A DNA stretch of 64,000 nt from Auriscalpium vulgare. Its lineage: Eukaryota > Basidiomycota > Agaricomycetes > Russulales > Auriscalpiaceae. Position numbers and translations under genes: made by a program. Position 1 is the stretch's first letter, and each line of letters starts with the position of its first letter. This document shows, piece by piece, positions 31,836-42,670 of the stretch. The notes under the pieces were generated by a model. The model worked only from the letters and a program-made list of their open reading frames with translations. It did not search any database and had not been told where the DNA came from. The stretch spans positions 806,001 to 870,000 of the forward strand of contig JAHBBC010000018.1 of the NCBI GenBank assembly GCA_019915015.1, written 5' to 3'.

Positions 31836-34024
31836 ATGGCCCGCAACTCCAGCGCAACTCCTGCCCCTCGTGTCATTCTTCGTGGTGGCAGCCCCGTCGC
31901 CTCAACAGCTGCAACCCCAAGCCCGGCGGCCTTGCGCAGTGCTACACCGGAGCCTCTCGGAAGAGGGCGCCGTAACAAAGTACCGACTCAGCGTGTCGAG
32001 GAGATGCGTAAGTCACTCTTGCTGTTCGACTCTTGTGGCTACTAAAGATTGCTCTAGGGCTTCAAGAGCTTGAATACGAGCATGAGCGCATAGCTTCAGC
32101 GAGCAGCCGAACGGCGCGACTCACCCATCGAGCTGAACTTGAAGTCGAGAAAGAAAACTTCCACGCTGCCTTAGGTATGCCGTTGCCACTTCTCTCGACG
32201 ATGCTGACATGTCGTTTGTGCAGCCCAGGTGCCGGTGCAGATAGGCACCGAGAATCAGCAAGAGGTCACGGTGCCACTGGCCACTGCGAGCACGCATGCT
32301 GCTGCGTTTGACACCATGGTAAGTCCGTCATGTCGTCATTGGTCTCTATCGTGGCCTAATATCTCACTGGTAATAGTTTACTAAACAAGACCTCGAGCCA
32401 CGTACAAAATCAGGGAACCGTTCCCTGCCTCGAAAATCAAATAGAATGCCTATCTTGCAGCTGATCGGCATCTCCCCGGAGCCGGAGGGTAATCCCTCGG
32501 TCCTCGACACTCGCACCACCGTTCCCCGCCGTACTTTGCCATCACCGTACGATGAGCGAGCCCGTGCATTGATAGGTAGATCATCGTCCAAACAAAGGTA
32601 TTTAAGCCCGTCGATGTCGGATGGTGGTACCGTAAACTAATCGGCACTTTAGTACCCAGTCAATGAGTTCGGACTCTATCGTCGACGATGACATAGAGGA
32701 GGTCCAAGGGCCCTCATTCGCAAGGCCGGACACTCGGACGTCCGTCGGTATGTCTGTGCACCATTGTGCAGCCTCGCAACCAACTAATAATTGCCGTTCA
32801 ATAGGTCATGTCGTCCGGAAGCGTGCAGCGCCACCGCTGGCCAGTTCGGCTGCCGTCCATGTCACAAAGCAACTGAAGACGAAGGAGAAGTCCTCCCGCG
32901 TACGCGTGAAAACGAGCGACTTCGAGCCTCTCGTCAAGTCAGTAATCGAGGCCGCTCAAACTCACTATCGGTGCCTCGTTTCAACCGAGTGGGCCTGGCC
33001 GGATTCTACAACAGAGGATGAATGGGCAAAGCTTTGCTGGCAGGTAGCCTGCACGTCGAAGAACGTGTCAATCGAGTTTGAGCCTGAAATTCATAAGCTG
33101 GTATGTCTAGACTCCTTGTCCGCATCCGAGCACTTATTCACTCATGTGCATTTGCTCAATTTCAGATCTGCGAACGTGGCTGTCAAGTGCGTGGCGAGGT
33201 GAAGTCCAAGGCCCGTGATATCATCAAGAATGTCTACGACCTCAAGACGACAAACAAGCCGGAGAAAATCGAGAAGCAGCGTCAGCAAGTTAAGTTGTTG
33301 CGCGAGAACAGGGCTTTCATCTATGCGGTGAGATTTCGCTCCTTGCGTGCATGCTAGAGGCTCACATGCACGAGATCAGAACCCGAAGACGCGCAGGGGC
33401 ATGTATAGGAACACGGTCATACAAGACATCATCAATAGCGCTTGGTTCGCCAACTCCGAGGATGAAGGCATTCGCTTTAGCGCCTACTTCAAGCCTGGCA
33501 TCCCTTTGCCAACGATTGGTCTTGTAGCGACTGTCGTACGAATTTTCCTCGCGCTGCATGATTTTCCGTCTCTAATCTTGTGATATACAGGTTGAGAACT
33601 GTCTTGACGAGTGGCAGACAGGCGAGCACGGTCGCATCGACTTCCGTGAGAACACTGTCAAGGAGAAGTACAAGGCGCATATGGATGTGCTCGAGGGCCT
33701 GACAGCAAGTGCCGATATCGAAGCGCCGGGCTCATCGGCTGCATGGCAGGCAGATATGCTCAACAAAGCACGGTGCGTGCAGTTCCTGCCGAGACGGCGT
33801 TATGGCCGAGCGCTGACAACTTGGACAGTGACCATGCGAAGGCCACCGTCGATGCCCCGGCTCTTCTCTCGGTCTCTGCAGATGACTTTGCGGCAGCCGT
33901 TCGTGACCTTGCCTTCCCGGTGGGCTCGGAGTTCAAGGCAGGTGACTCGGGAGGGAACACTGGGGCAGAGGAAGACACAGATGACGTTGAGGATGCCGGT
34001 GGGAATGCTTTCAGTAGAATGTGA
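31836..34024 (+). CDS. DUF6532 domain-containing protein
   Basis: About nine exons joined by short introns. The N-terminal 250 residues are Ser/Pro/Arg-rich, with GRGRRNKVPTQRVEEM and a short coiled coil (QELEYEHERIA). A basic stretch VVRKRAAPPLAS precedes the DUF6532 domain, which runs from SDFEPLVKSVIEAAQTHYRC through CERGCQVRGEVKSKARDII, LRENRAFIYA, YRNTVIQDIINSAWFA, FKPGIPLPTIGLVATVVENC to EKYKAHMDVLEGL. The tail is acidic (GGNTGAEEDTDDVEDAG). DUF6532 proteins are abundant in basidiomycetes and their role is unknown. Its head-to-head position beside the Plavaka gene suggests either insertion of the transposon next to it or carriage by the transposon. No stop or frame break was seen. Confidence 0.8.
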
Positions 34025-34781
34025 TGTAACTGCCATCTTGGCCTGCCAATTTATATCCAATTTTCTGCATTGCGAGTGGGTTCCAGGTTACAGCGTGCGG
34101 CGCGCGGCCGGCGGCCGGCGGCCTCGACCTACTATAGTATCGTGGCTAATATATATACATACTACATCTATGTTGTACTATATAGAAGCCCCTGCATCGA
34201 CGACGCTCTATATCGTGCAATATAGTGGTAGGGTGTCAAGAACACTATGCTGTCTATATAGGCTACAGAGTACAATATAGTATTTTTCCGATTTCCTGAT
34301 GTGGGACGTGGCAGCTCACGATCGCACGGTTCATTCATGATGGAAGAAGAAGGGTGCGTAGTAGGGCGACGTAGACATCATTCTATTGGGACCGCCGCCT
34401 GTGCAGCGCGATCATCGCGGCTCTCCAGCTACCAGAAGCTGCACACTGAGGTCCCCGATCATTTGGCATTTACCTATCTATGAGACGATCGCCGAGATGA
34501 ATGTATGATATGTCTGAAGACGGACAATGGGAAGGCCGACGAGCGCGTCAAGCACGTAGACAGCGTGCGTTTTGCCCACCGTCCTGTGAATCTGTGCACC
34601 GCAAAAGATGTATGGGCGGCGGAAAGTAAACGCACTACCTCCAAACGAAGATGCCGGAGCTTCTGCCACGCACAGTCATTCTTCAGAGCCGCCAGCGCAA
34701 CGGTACAAGGTTCTCGGGCACCGCAAGCTGAAACGTTCACGGCAGGGTGACCCTGGGTTTGTAAACAAAGCGCGCCGAAGG
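34025..34781. other. intergenic, AT-rich with TATA words
   Basis: Positions 34100-34290 are rich in TATATA and ACTATA words with short imperfect inverted pieces. No gene is supported. The right end of the Plavaka element may lie here, but no terminal repeat was matched. Confidence 0.4.
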
Positions 34782-36187
34782 CTACTGCGATTGCGGGACG
34801 GGTCGATCTCTAGGCATGGGCACAGCCGGAGTACGCGTGATTATGTACCCAGTTGTGCGGTAAGCGTGGCGAATCCACCTGTAAGGACCCAAAACAAAAG
34901 AATCCTTCCTGCCAACAAGGCGAGAGCGTAGCTTCCAAGTCGTGAGCGCGGCGCTGATCTCAGCAAATCGGGATACGACAACGCTGATCGTCGGCCGCAA
35001 GCTCGGGTCCTCCTGCACCATATCGGCGACGAGAGGCTCGAGGAACTCGAAGCCGTAGTACTTCTGCAAAAGACTGTGAGAAAACGCATTATCTGACAAC
35101 GCTGGTACAGCTCGCACATTCATGAAATCCTCGCGTAGCAAGTTTCCGAGGTAGTAGATGTCCGTCGGGAAGGGATCGACCACAGGTAGGTCGCGATAAT
35201 TGCGGTGCTCCGGCGCAGATTTATCTCCACCGCGGCGTACGATGTCCCGTGGGGGGCCCTCGGCAGGATCGTACGTGCCCGACAACCCAAAGTCGATGAG
35301 GTAGTAGCGCGGCGGACGCTGAGTGCGCGTATACGACTTGGCAAACCAATGGAAGTTCCTGGTGCGATTGATCTTGACCGGATGAAATGAGTTTGGGTAC
35401 ATCCCGCTGGGATCAAGGACGATATTTTGGCCAGTGCAGTCCCTGGATACGGTCAGAGCATTCAGCAGGTCAATGATAAAATGCCGCGTACCTGTGTGCG
35501 ACGTGGAGCTTGTGCATGAACTCAATGCCCTGCATCTTGTTGAGTATATCGTCCCATAGAGTAAGAAAATGCCATCCAACACACCTCAAATATCTGAGTG
35601 GCGAACACCACAACCTCTCCAAATGTTCTGAAGCGGGGATTGTTATACGGCCGCATCATAGGAAGGACGAGACAAGGTATAGGCTCGCCACTCAGATTGA
35701 TTGTGTCTTCTAACGGGATGCAATGATTTCTGGGATCCGTTCTAAAGGGCTCCGACGAGAACATTCTCGTGATGGGCTCCTCGAAGATGCTATTCGGAGG
35801 CACCGATTTGATAATGAATTGCCTCCCGTCCGTCAGACGGGTCCCATCGATGACGGCGACCCCCTGTATCCGCAGTTGAGCAGAGCATCAGCAATGCATT
35901 CGATCACTCACAATAATCCGCAGCCCATCCTCGAACCATTTCCGTGGCAGCTTCCATCGGGCATACGAAGGCTTCCAGCCCTCACGATACCGAGGGCGAA
36001 GCATGTAGCCTGCCGCCTCGATTTCCTTCCGATGTTCGACCCAAAAATCTTCCGCCGCGAGAAAATGTCTTGGGTCGTTTGGATTGAACCCAGTCATGTC
36101 GAGAGTGCGGAAGTAGGCATCAACTTCCTCTCGCGCCCGGCGAGCCTCTTCGAGTTCCGCAGGCGTCCTATGGCGTCTGGATGGCAT
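34782..36187 (-). CDS. agaricomycete protein kinase-like protein
   Basis: Starts MPSRRHRTPAELEEARR at 36187. Exons join in frame through short introns: GLRII to GVAVIDGTRLTDGRQF, ATQIFE to GIEFMHKLHVAHR, then DCTGQNIVLDPSGMYPNSF. The Lys of QFIIKSV, the HRD motif in VAHRD with Asn five residues on (DCTGQN), and DFG in YYLIDFGLS are all present, so activity is plausible. A conserved basidiomycete block follows (RGGDKSAPEH, VDPFPTDIYYLGNLLREDF), then VADMVQEDPSLRPT and a C-terminal region with possible membrane-proximal basic residues. This kinase type is expanded in mushroom-forming fungi and its targets are unknown. Its promoter lies next to the inverted-repeat element at 36385-37068. Confidence 0.85.
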
Positions 36188-36579
36188 ACTTGGCGGATAG
36201 AGCAATCCGTGGGTGTTTGTTATCTGACGTGGAATGAGAGTGTTGCCTAGGGCCGCGATGGAAAACAACGAGGAGAACGCGCGCATCGTGACCCACCTCG
36301 CTGAGCGCCTGAGTGTTGTTGGGGCGCCAAAACCATTATTTGCGCCAATCGTTCGGCGCTCAGAGAACTTCGCCGGTCTGTTCATATGAAGGCATGTATC
36401 GGACAAAACTATGTGAACCTTAAATCTGATCGCGCTCCCAGGATCAGTTCGTGACGTGCTGTTGCAATTAAAGCAACGCAATGGATTTCTCCCTCAAGAT
36501 TTGATTGAGAGCTTGCCCGGGACGGGAGCCTTTCACGAGCGATATGGGACAAAATTGAGCTCCTCGAGCAGAATTTCTC

Positions 36580-36700
36580 TTGATCCCGAGGGATCCTTAA
36601 GGATCCTGAAGGATCCCGACAAATCCTGCAGGATCCTGAAGGATCCCGATCAATCCTGCAGGATCCCGCGGGATCCCGAAGGATCCTGAAGGATTTCTCG
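36580..36700 (+). repeat. 10 bp tandem array GGATCCYGAA
   Basis: About eleven consecutive 10-mers such as GGATCCTGAA and GGATCCCGAC, in exact 10 bp register. Two copies are degenerate (AAATCCTGCA, CAATCCTGCA). Confidence 0.9.
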
Positions 36701-36917
36701 AGCTCTATACAACGTGCACTATGCGCTTGCATTCCTCGCGATCCAAACCTTGCTCCTGATCGGGATCCCGAATCCAGGCTCTGGCTAACTGGGTGCTCAC
36801 GTAAATAACTGTTTTACCGTCAATTTGACCTGTAAATACTATAATTGTCTTATTGCAGGACAGATTTTGGTAGAAAGAGCGAGACATGTCAGCAAAAAAC
36901 CTTTGAGCAGGTATCCT

Positions 36918-37012
36918 TCGGGATCCCGAATGAACAGGCACAGGCTTGGGATCCTTCAGGATCCTTCGGGATCCTTCAGGATTTGTCGGGATCATGCGGG
37001 ATCCCGAGTGCG
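36918..37012 (-). repeat. inverted 10 bp array TTCAGGATCC
   Basis: Units GGATCCTTCA and GGATCCTTCG are the reverse complement of the first array's register. The two arrays could therefore pair into a long hairpin. Confidence 0.8.
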
Positions 37013-37177
37013 TGAGTGATACGAATCGAAGATATCGGTCATAATTTTGTCCGATAAATGCCTTCATACGAGCCAGCAGTCTGGCTTCGACACACACCGA
37101 ACAAGCTGAAGCAGCAGTGCGTTTCTCTCCACAGCAGCTCACCCGTGAAGCTGACATGTATTCCTTGGTCATTTTAG

Positions 37178-37372
37178 ACTGTCCGCAAGTCCGCCGCCTC
37201 CCGCCCTCAGCCGGCTGACACCACGGACACTAACGACGAACCCTCCGACACCCCAAGTGTCTCTGTCACGTTTTCGGATACCATATCAATGGATCTGAAC
37301 AACTGGCAAGACAACGGCTCGACGTTCAGTTTTGAAGATCTCTCGCTTGAAAGCGTCGAAGAGTCTCAGTGA
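37178..37372 (+). pseudogene. orphan 3' exon
   Basis: After an acceptor (CATTTTAG) a frame reads TVRKSAASRPQPADTTDTND, SVSVTFSDTISMDLNNWQD and FEDLSLESVEESQ, then stops. It looks like the acidic C-terminal exon of a gene. The upstream exons are missing: the inverted-repeat element ends only 110 bp away. Confidence 0.45.
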
Positions 37373-37777
37373 AGGATAAAGTCCAGCGGGTCTTGTGTTA
37401 TGCCATGGACTACCAGCGATTGTGATAGGTAACTCGTCGGGCTATTTATTATCGTACTCGTTTGCTGTTCAGATATGTGTTCCGAAGTCTGAGAATCTGT
37501 TGGACTCTGATACCTTCTCTTTGTGACACCAGGACTCAGAATTGACGGCGCCAATAAGAGTGACTCTGTTGGTGTGGCAGAAGTCACAACCCTTTGAGAA
37601 TGTCTGAGCGTGATCGCATAGCAATTGTATGAAGGAGTTGCCGGACACGAGAGCAAGCTGCGTTAGTACGAACGCAAGATCGGGGGGCGATAACATAATT
37701 CATAAAGGAATACGGTAGTTGGTCTCAGGGCCAGCAGGAACGGCAGGCACACGGGGAGGCGGCACCAAAAGCTCGCG

Positions 37778-38281
37778 ATGCGTCTGGACCAGACCATAGG
37801 GAAGTCTGCAGCGGCGGCGACACAGAAATGCGCCATTGCTGCGTGTGGCGACAACGACATCGACGTGGAGACAGCTCCAGCCATCTCGGCTGTGCCAGGT
37901 AAGCTTCTCCTCGTCCCTTCTGGAATTCCCGTCAGCTGATCGATCGGTATAGCTTCTGCTCGGCCGCCACATCGTCCTCCCCCAATCCGCTCATATGAGG
38001 CCTTCACCCAGCTAGGGCAGGCCGCAATCAAATGGGGGCAGTGTGACGATTGGGCGCAGGTGCTGAAGGAAGGCTATTGGCCGGCCGCTGGCAGGATGGA
38101 CGCCGCTATCAAATTCACGCGGGTGGGAGATGATCTTATGATGGAAAATAAGTGTATGTTGGATGACCTGAGTGCCAGGATCGATGAGCTCACCGCCATG
38201 GTGCGAACGTTGAAGGCTGAGGTGAATGCGCGGTTAGCGCGGCCGCGCCAGGGCAGCGGACACGTCCTAGCAAGATTATGA
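37778..38281 (+). CDS. small uncharacterised coiled-coil protein
   Basis: Two exons. Exon 1 starts MRLDQTIGKSAAAATQK and runs to DVETAPAISAVPA. A 53 nt intron joins it to a Pro-rich link and IRSYEAFTQLGQAAIKWGQ. The C-terminal half, NKCMLDDLSARIDELTAMVR and TLKAEVNARLA, has the heptad pattern of a coiled coil. The frame is also open upstream of the chosen ATG (RNGRHTGRRHQKLA), so another 5' exon is possible. No known domain. Confidence 0.55.
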
Positions 38282-38991
38282 TGTGACTAGCTAGCCACTG
38301 ATGCTTTGCTTGTGTCCTTCCAAATTTCCGCATACAAAATACGACCTGCGTATGTGCACCGGACACCATACGTTCTCGCTGCTTCCGTGCTGCTGTAAGG
38401 TGCAATAGCCTCGCTCTCTTTCGATGCGGGTCGGACGGCCAGGCAGTGGCCAGGCATGCATGCGGATCGCGAACGAGTCATGAAATTGAGTGTGGAGATG
38501 CCGGAATTCCTGAGTATGAGGTAGTATATTGCGAGCATACTATGAGAAGCGACGTGAGCAAGGACAAGGACGATAGTAGAAGGACAACCTGAAGTGCAGG
38601 AGATAAGGTGAATACGAACAGAAGAAAAACGACTGAGGAACGCGGTGCGGCGTAGGAAAGGGAACAAATTGGACCGACCTTGAAGTGATCCGACAGACGT
38701 AAAGGGTGATCCAAAAGAGAAAGGTACTGAAAGAAAAACATCAGATAGCGTGCAACGGGATGATGATTTGCTCGCGAAAGTAACTCACCCTCGGGCGAAA
38801 GCCTTAGCGCCTTGAGACGTGCAATTTGGGCTGTTGGGGCGAGCGCGTATATCGGGCTAAGGTTACGCCCTTGGGTGGGTTCACAAACGATCTGTGTGAG
38901 CACGTTGTCCTACAGCGACACGATTGTTCAACATCGACTCACGTCCGTCGATACCGCACCACCACGCCCGCGTCCAAAACCTCCGGTACAA
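38282..38991. other. intergenic, no gene seen
   Basis: Open frames here lack splice-supported continuation or known motifs. Confidence 0.35.
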
Positions 38992-40383
38992 TCAAGATAC
39001 CTCCTGCACCGAGAGGAATCTCATTCGCCATTCTGCGGAACCCCTATCAATGACAAAAGGACGTCAACTAACCAAGTCGCTCTGCAAAAGTAGAGGCACG
39101 TACGACAACGGCGTCCTTGTCCACGAAGAACGACATATATTCAAGTTGCGGACAGCGCGCCTGGACTGCCTGGAACTGACTCAGAAGCAGCCTGACATGG
39201 GGCGCGACAAGCGAGCGCAGGCGCGGGAATCGCGCGGCCATATCGACAAAGCCGTTCTCTGGGAGTGTGCCGCGACGGTCCATAGCGTATATGCTTAGCG
39301 TTTGCAGCGTAGGAGCCGGGACGACCTTGGCTATCCATTTGAACGCCTCGGTGTAGTGCGCGCGGAGGAAGACGCCGCGATGGCGCACTGTGAGGCGCCG
39401 GAGGGAGCGCAAGCCTTCGAACGGGAGGCTAGATGTCGAGTCCTGCAGGTGTCCGATCCCACATGAGGCAGTTGAGAGAGAAGATCGATGACCGGCTCAC
39501 AGGACTCTGAGTGGAGGACTTGTCATAGAAGATATCCAAGGCTTGGAGGTTCGGCGTGCCATGAAGGAGGTACAGCAGTCCTTCCGGGGAAAGACTATGC
39601 CGTCGCCCAATAGTCAACGTCTTCAATGCTGCTAAGTTGCCCGCGCCGACCAGTTTCGGCACTGTGATCGCGTTCAGGCTAAATGCCACCTAACGAACGG
39701 GCTGGGTCAGATTTTGGTCAGGCTATATGAACAGGAAACACGTACGTCGATATGCACCTCCTCGAGATTTGGCATCTCCTTGAGATATTGACCGACGAGC
39801 GACATGGAGCGCACGGCCAACTGGCCGAAATGTACCCTGCGCAGGTTTTTGACCTGCATGACGACGGGGAGCGCCAACGGATGGATGATGAACATCCATC
39901 GAGCCTGGGATAGGTTCGGACATCGCAACAGAGAAGTTGAGAGAGGCTGTAGAAGGTGTAATGGGAGCTCTGCGCTGTCTCGTGTTAACCTTAGGGTATA
40001 CGACTCCAGGTTAGGCAGTAGGGGGAGGAGCGCAGCCCATGCAAGTGCGTCGGCAGATGGGTGTTCGTTCGGGACCATCATTACAAAAACTACATCCTAT
40101 CAGCTGGACAGAGGAATGAGCGAGCACGAGGGCTTCATTTACGCACGCTCGTGGTCGACTGTGCGCACATGTACCCGCAGCTTGGGGTGGCATGCTTCAA
40201 AGGGTTGACTCGCACCTCGTGTCCGTTGTCTGTGTGTGTTACCAGGATTTCCCGGTATAAACTGCGCACCGCGGCGTCGCAGAATGTCTGGCTGACTCGG
40301 GCACATGAAGCCAGCGTGGTTTTGTCTGAATCCAACTGCTCAATGATCATGACAAGGATATCAAAGGGTATATTGAGAGGCAT
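38992..40383 (-). CDS. F-box / leucine-rich-repeat-like protein
   Basis: Starts MPLNIPFDILVMIIEQLDSD, an F-box-like N terminus, with ASCARVSQTFCDAAVRSLYR continuing the motif. Later exons have the LxxL spacing of irregular leucine-rich repeats (LPNLESYTLRL, CPNLSQARWMF, VKNLRRVHFGQLAV, MPNLEEVHIDV, LAALKTLTIGRRHSL, TPNLQALDIFYD, LRSLRRLTVRHRG, FPRLRSLVAPHV). This suggests an SCF ubiquitin-ligase substrate adaptor. Exons are linked by short introns near 40080-40130, 39690-39740 and 39430. The model ends after a last intron at 38992; without it the stop is at 39068. No frame break was seen, unlike the F-box remnant at 2281. Confidence 0.7.
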
Positions 40384-40915
40384 TTCAAGGCTGCAATGAA
40401 AGGGAGGAGAGGAAGTTGTCGAGCGCGCGGTCGCTGAAAGATGATCTCGCGGTCATGCTCGTGAGAAATTCATGTCATGGCAGCGGCGGACCGGGACAGG
40501 CGCTGGCAGTTCTGCTCCCGCTCCCCATCAGCGAAATGGGGAGCAAACGTCAAGCCCTTCCAAGGGTTTACAAGGGTCACAAAGGTCGCAAGGCGAAACG
40601 CGATTCCCACTGGGCTGTATTTAGACTGTCATATCACAAACCCTTGGCAAGGCTGACCAGCGAGTTGAAGCTTGTCAATGCGGGACTGTCTGACGAGGTC
40701 AGGGCAAGTGACGCACCGAAGTATATTTAGACTGTCAGTTCACAATACCGCGGCAAGGATGACCAGCACGTTCGCCGACGCACTGCCTGATGGACCTTCG
40801 TCAGTGCGTCGAAATCATGCACCGGCCACCTCCTCATTTGCTGGCCAATGGACTATTCAGATAATTAAACGACGGCAAAGGCAATTTTATTTTTGCTAAT
40901 GTAGATACTACAAAT
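40384..40915. other. spacer with a 106 bp tandem duplication
   Basis: No gene supported. The tandem repeat at 40618-40830 is described separately. Confidence 0.45.
40618..40830 (+). repeat. two diverged 106 bp direct repeats
   Basis: TATTTAGACTGTCA, then CACAA, GGCAAGG and TGACCAGC recur in the same order from 40618 and from 40724. Confidence 0.65.
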
Positions 40916-41161
40916 ATGTCCCAAGCACAAATGCCTGCCCCTGGACAGTCCAAACGGCCGCATCGAACCCGCAAAATGCTGCACCTAGACGAAGCCGCAT
41001 ACGCCGCAGTATTACGCGACGTGCTCGCGGTATATAGTCTGGCCTCTGGCGCGCCTACGACACATATGCTGCGGTTGACGTACCCGGGTTCGACATGTCG
41101 GAGACGCTGCCGCGAGCAGCCGACGTGGCGGAGATCCGCCATCCGATGGCGTAGCAGGAGA
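40916..41161 (+). CDS. possible small gene, 5' exon
   Basis: A frame starting MSQAQMPAPGQSKRPHRTRK carries a helix-like stretch LDEAAYAAVLRDVLAVYSL. A shifted frame just after reads FDMSETLPRAADVAEIRHP before a stop. This is either an exon with an unseen splice or a broken gene. No known family. Confidence 0.3.
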
Positions 41162-42670
41162 TAATTCACGCGCGCCTGGAAGCCGTAAATAGGTCAGTGC
41201 GTGGGGGAACTGAGGTGCCAGACTGGCCAGAGCAGGTTGCGCCGAAGGTAGACGCATTCCAACGGAATCCAACCCTGCAAATCGTCGAGGCGCTGTTAGG
41301 CGCGTGTCATTGCTGTCACTCCGAGCACACTGTTTGTCCGCACGTACCTTACAGTTGAACAGATGCACGGTCTTGGCCTATCCGCGCGCAGGTTGTCGAG
41401 ATCGGAGCTGAGCTGCCGCCAGCTGCGCGCGAGTGCATATGATAGGACAAGATACTGAGAAGTCACAAGTCCGAGGAATTGATCGCAGTACCTACTGACG
41501 AGGTACTGACCTGGGAGAACTCGAGTGTTGGCGACGTTGGCCTGTGCACGGGCTGACGCGCTGACGTGTGCGACCGGGAGGAGATAGAGCGCGTGGGAAC
41601 TATGTAGTAATACCTAGTAATACTCACACATGCTTCGCTGCTCAAACTCTTCTCCAGATATGTGAATGCTGACTTACGACGCTAGGGGAGACGATCATCA
41701 ACTGCGAGGACGATGGGGATGCATGAGAGGAAGATGGGAACGAGGGGCGCGGCTTTGCGGGTCGTCGTCCTTATGTAGTACGCCTTCGCCTCCATTCTAC
41801 GAATTTATTTTCGTTCATCTTACTCGGGCTGCTCAGATCACCGGGCCTCCGAAGGTGCTTTCATGGCCCTCGAAGTGCCCATCTTGTGTCTGTGCTAGGT
41901 CCTTTCCAGTTTCCGACTCCATTCTGCTCGCAGGCTTCGTCAGGGTGACAAGAACACCGCGCTCGCGCGTAACCGTCGCGCAAGTCCGTCTTGCCCTCAT
42001 GCCGCAAATCAAGTACGACAACGACAATTATGGATCATAATGGTTGATTCCCAGAGCCGTGGGGCACGCTTATTAGAAGGGAGAGGTGGCCCAGGCTGCT
42101 TACAGCTGCCGCTAAGTTCTAACCTTCCGCGCAAGGGTGGCGGGCCGTGCTGTAGTGTTGTAGATATCGAGAAGCGATATGTTATCCAGGCTGCTACTAG
42201 TACGGCCTTTATGAGTTGATACAATGATGATATGATGATCCAAGGGATGCGTCTCCCTTCGCAGCTGCGCACACGGGTTGCCGACCACTTGCCGACTATT
42301 GACAAATCCGGGCTGAGAACTTACATGCCTTCACAAGTGAAGTACAAGTGTGATAGAATTCCGTAGCGATTATTTGGCCAGCGCAAAGGACGCTAAGGAC
42401 GCCGGCGATACTATAAAGCCTTGTACTGCCCTTGTAAACCTATGCAAATCGGTGCCAGCACTGTCACGTGCGGTACGGGCCGCAAGGTAATAACGGATGA
42501 ACACTGTTTTGCTGATGCCACTGCTGGACGTCAGACCCATCTTACTCGTCCCTTTCCCATAACACAGAGCGTTGCACAGTTTACAGAGACATGCGCTAGG
42601 TTTGACGCAGAGCAGCCTTTGACAAATCCATCCTTCGCCCACGTCCTCAATCCCTACTCGAGCGCATCGA
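41162..42670. other. long stretch without a supported gene
   Basis: Short frames only. An exon-like piece with a GT donor sits near 41160-41195 (IIHARLEAVNR) and may belong to the small gene upstream. Confidence 0.35.

Larger units (their letters stand above)
36385..37068. mobile_element. TA-flanked inverted-repeat element with 10-bp-phased GGATCC arrays
   Basis: The ends are inverted repeats: TGAAGGCATGTATCGGACAA at the left and its counterpart at the right match over 27 bp with two mismatches. Both are flanked by TA (36385-36386 and 37067-37068), the target preference of Tc1/mariner and Stowaway-like elements. There is no transposase, so it would be non-autonomous. Inside, two arrays of a 10 bp unit built on GGATCC lie in opposite orientation (36580-36700 and 36918-37012), separated by about 215 bp. 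Confidence 0.75.

Noticed and set aside
21900..34290. Terminal inverted repeats of the Plavaka element
   Set aside because: I compared the AT-rich flanks by eye. They share TACTATATAG-like words, but there is no convincing inverted match or target duplication.
36456..37172. RILKDP / DPSGSCRI repeat proteins on both strands
   Set aside because: These are translations of the 10 bp GGATCC array, which is open in several frames on both strands.
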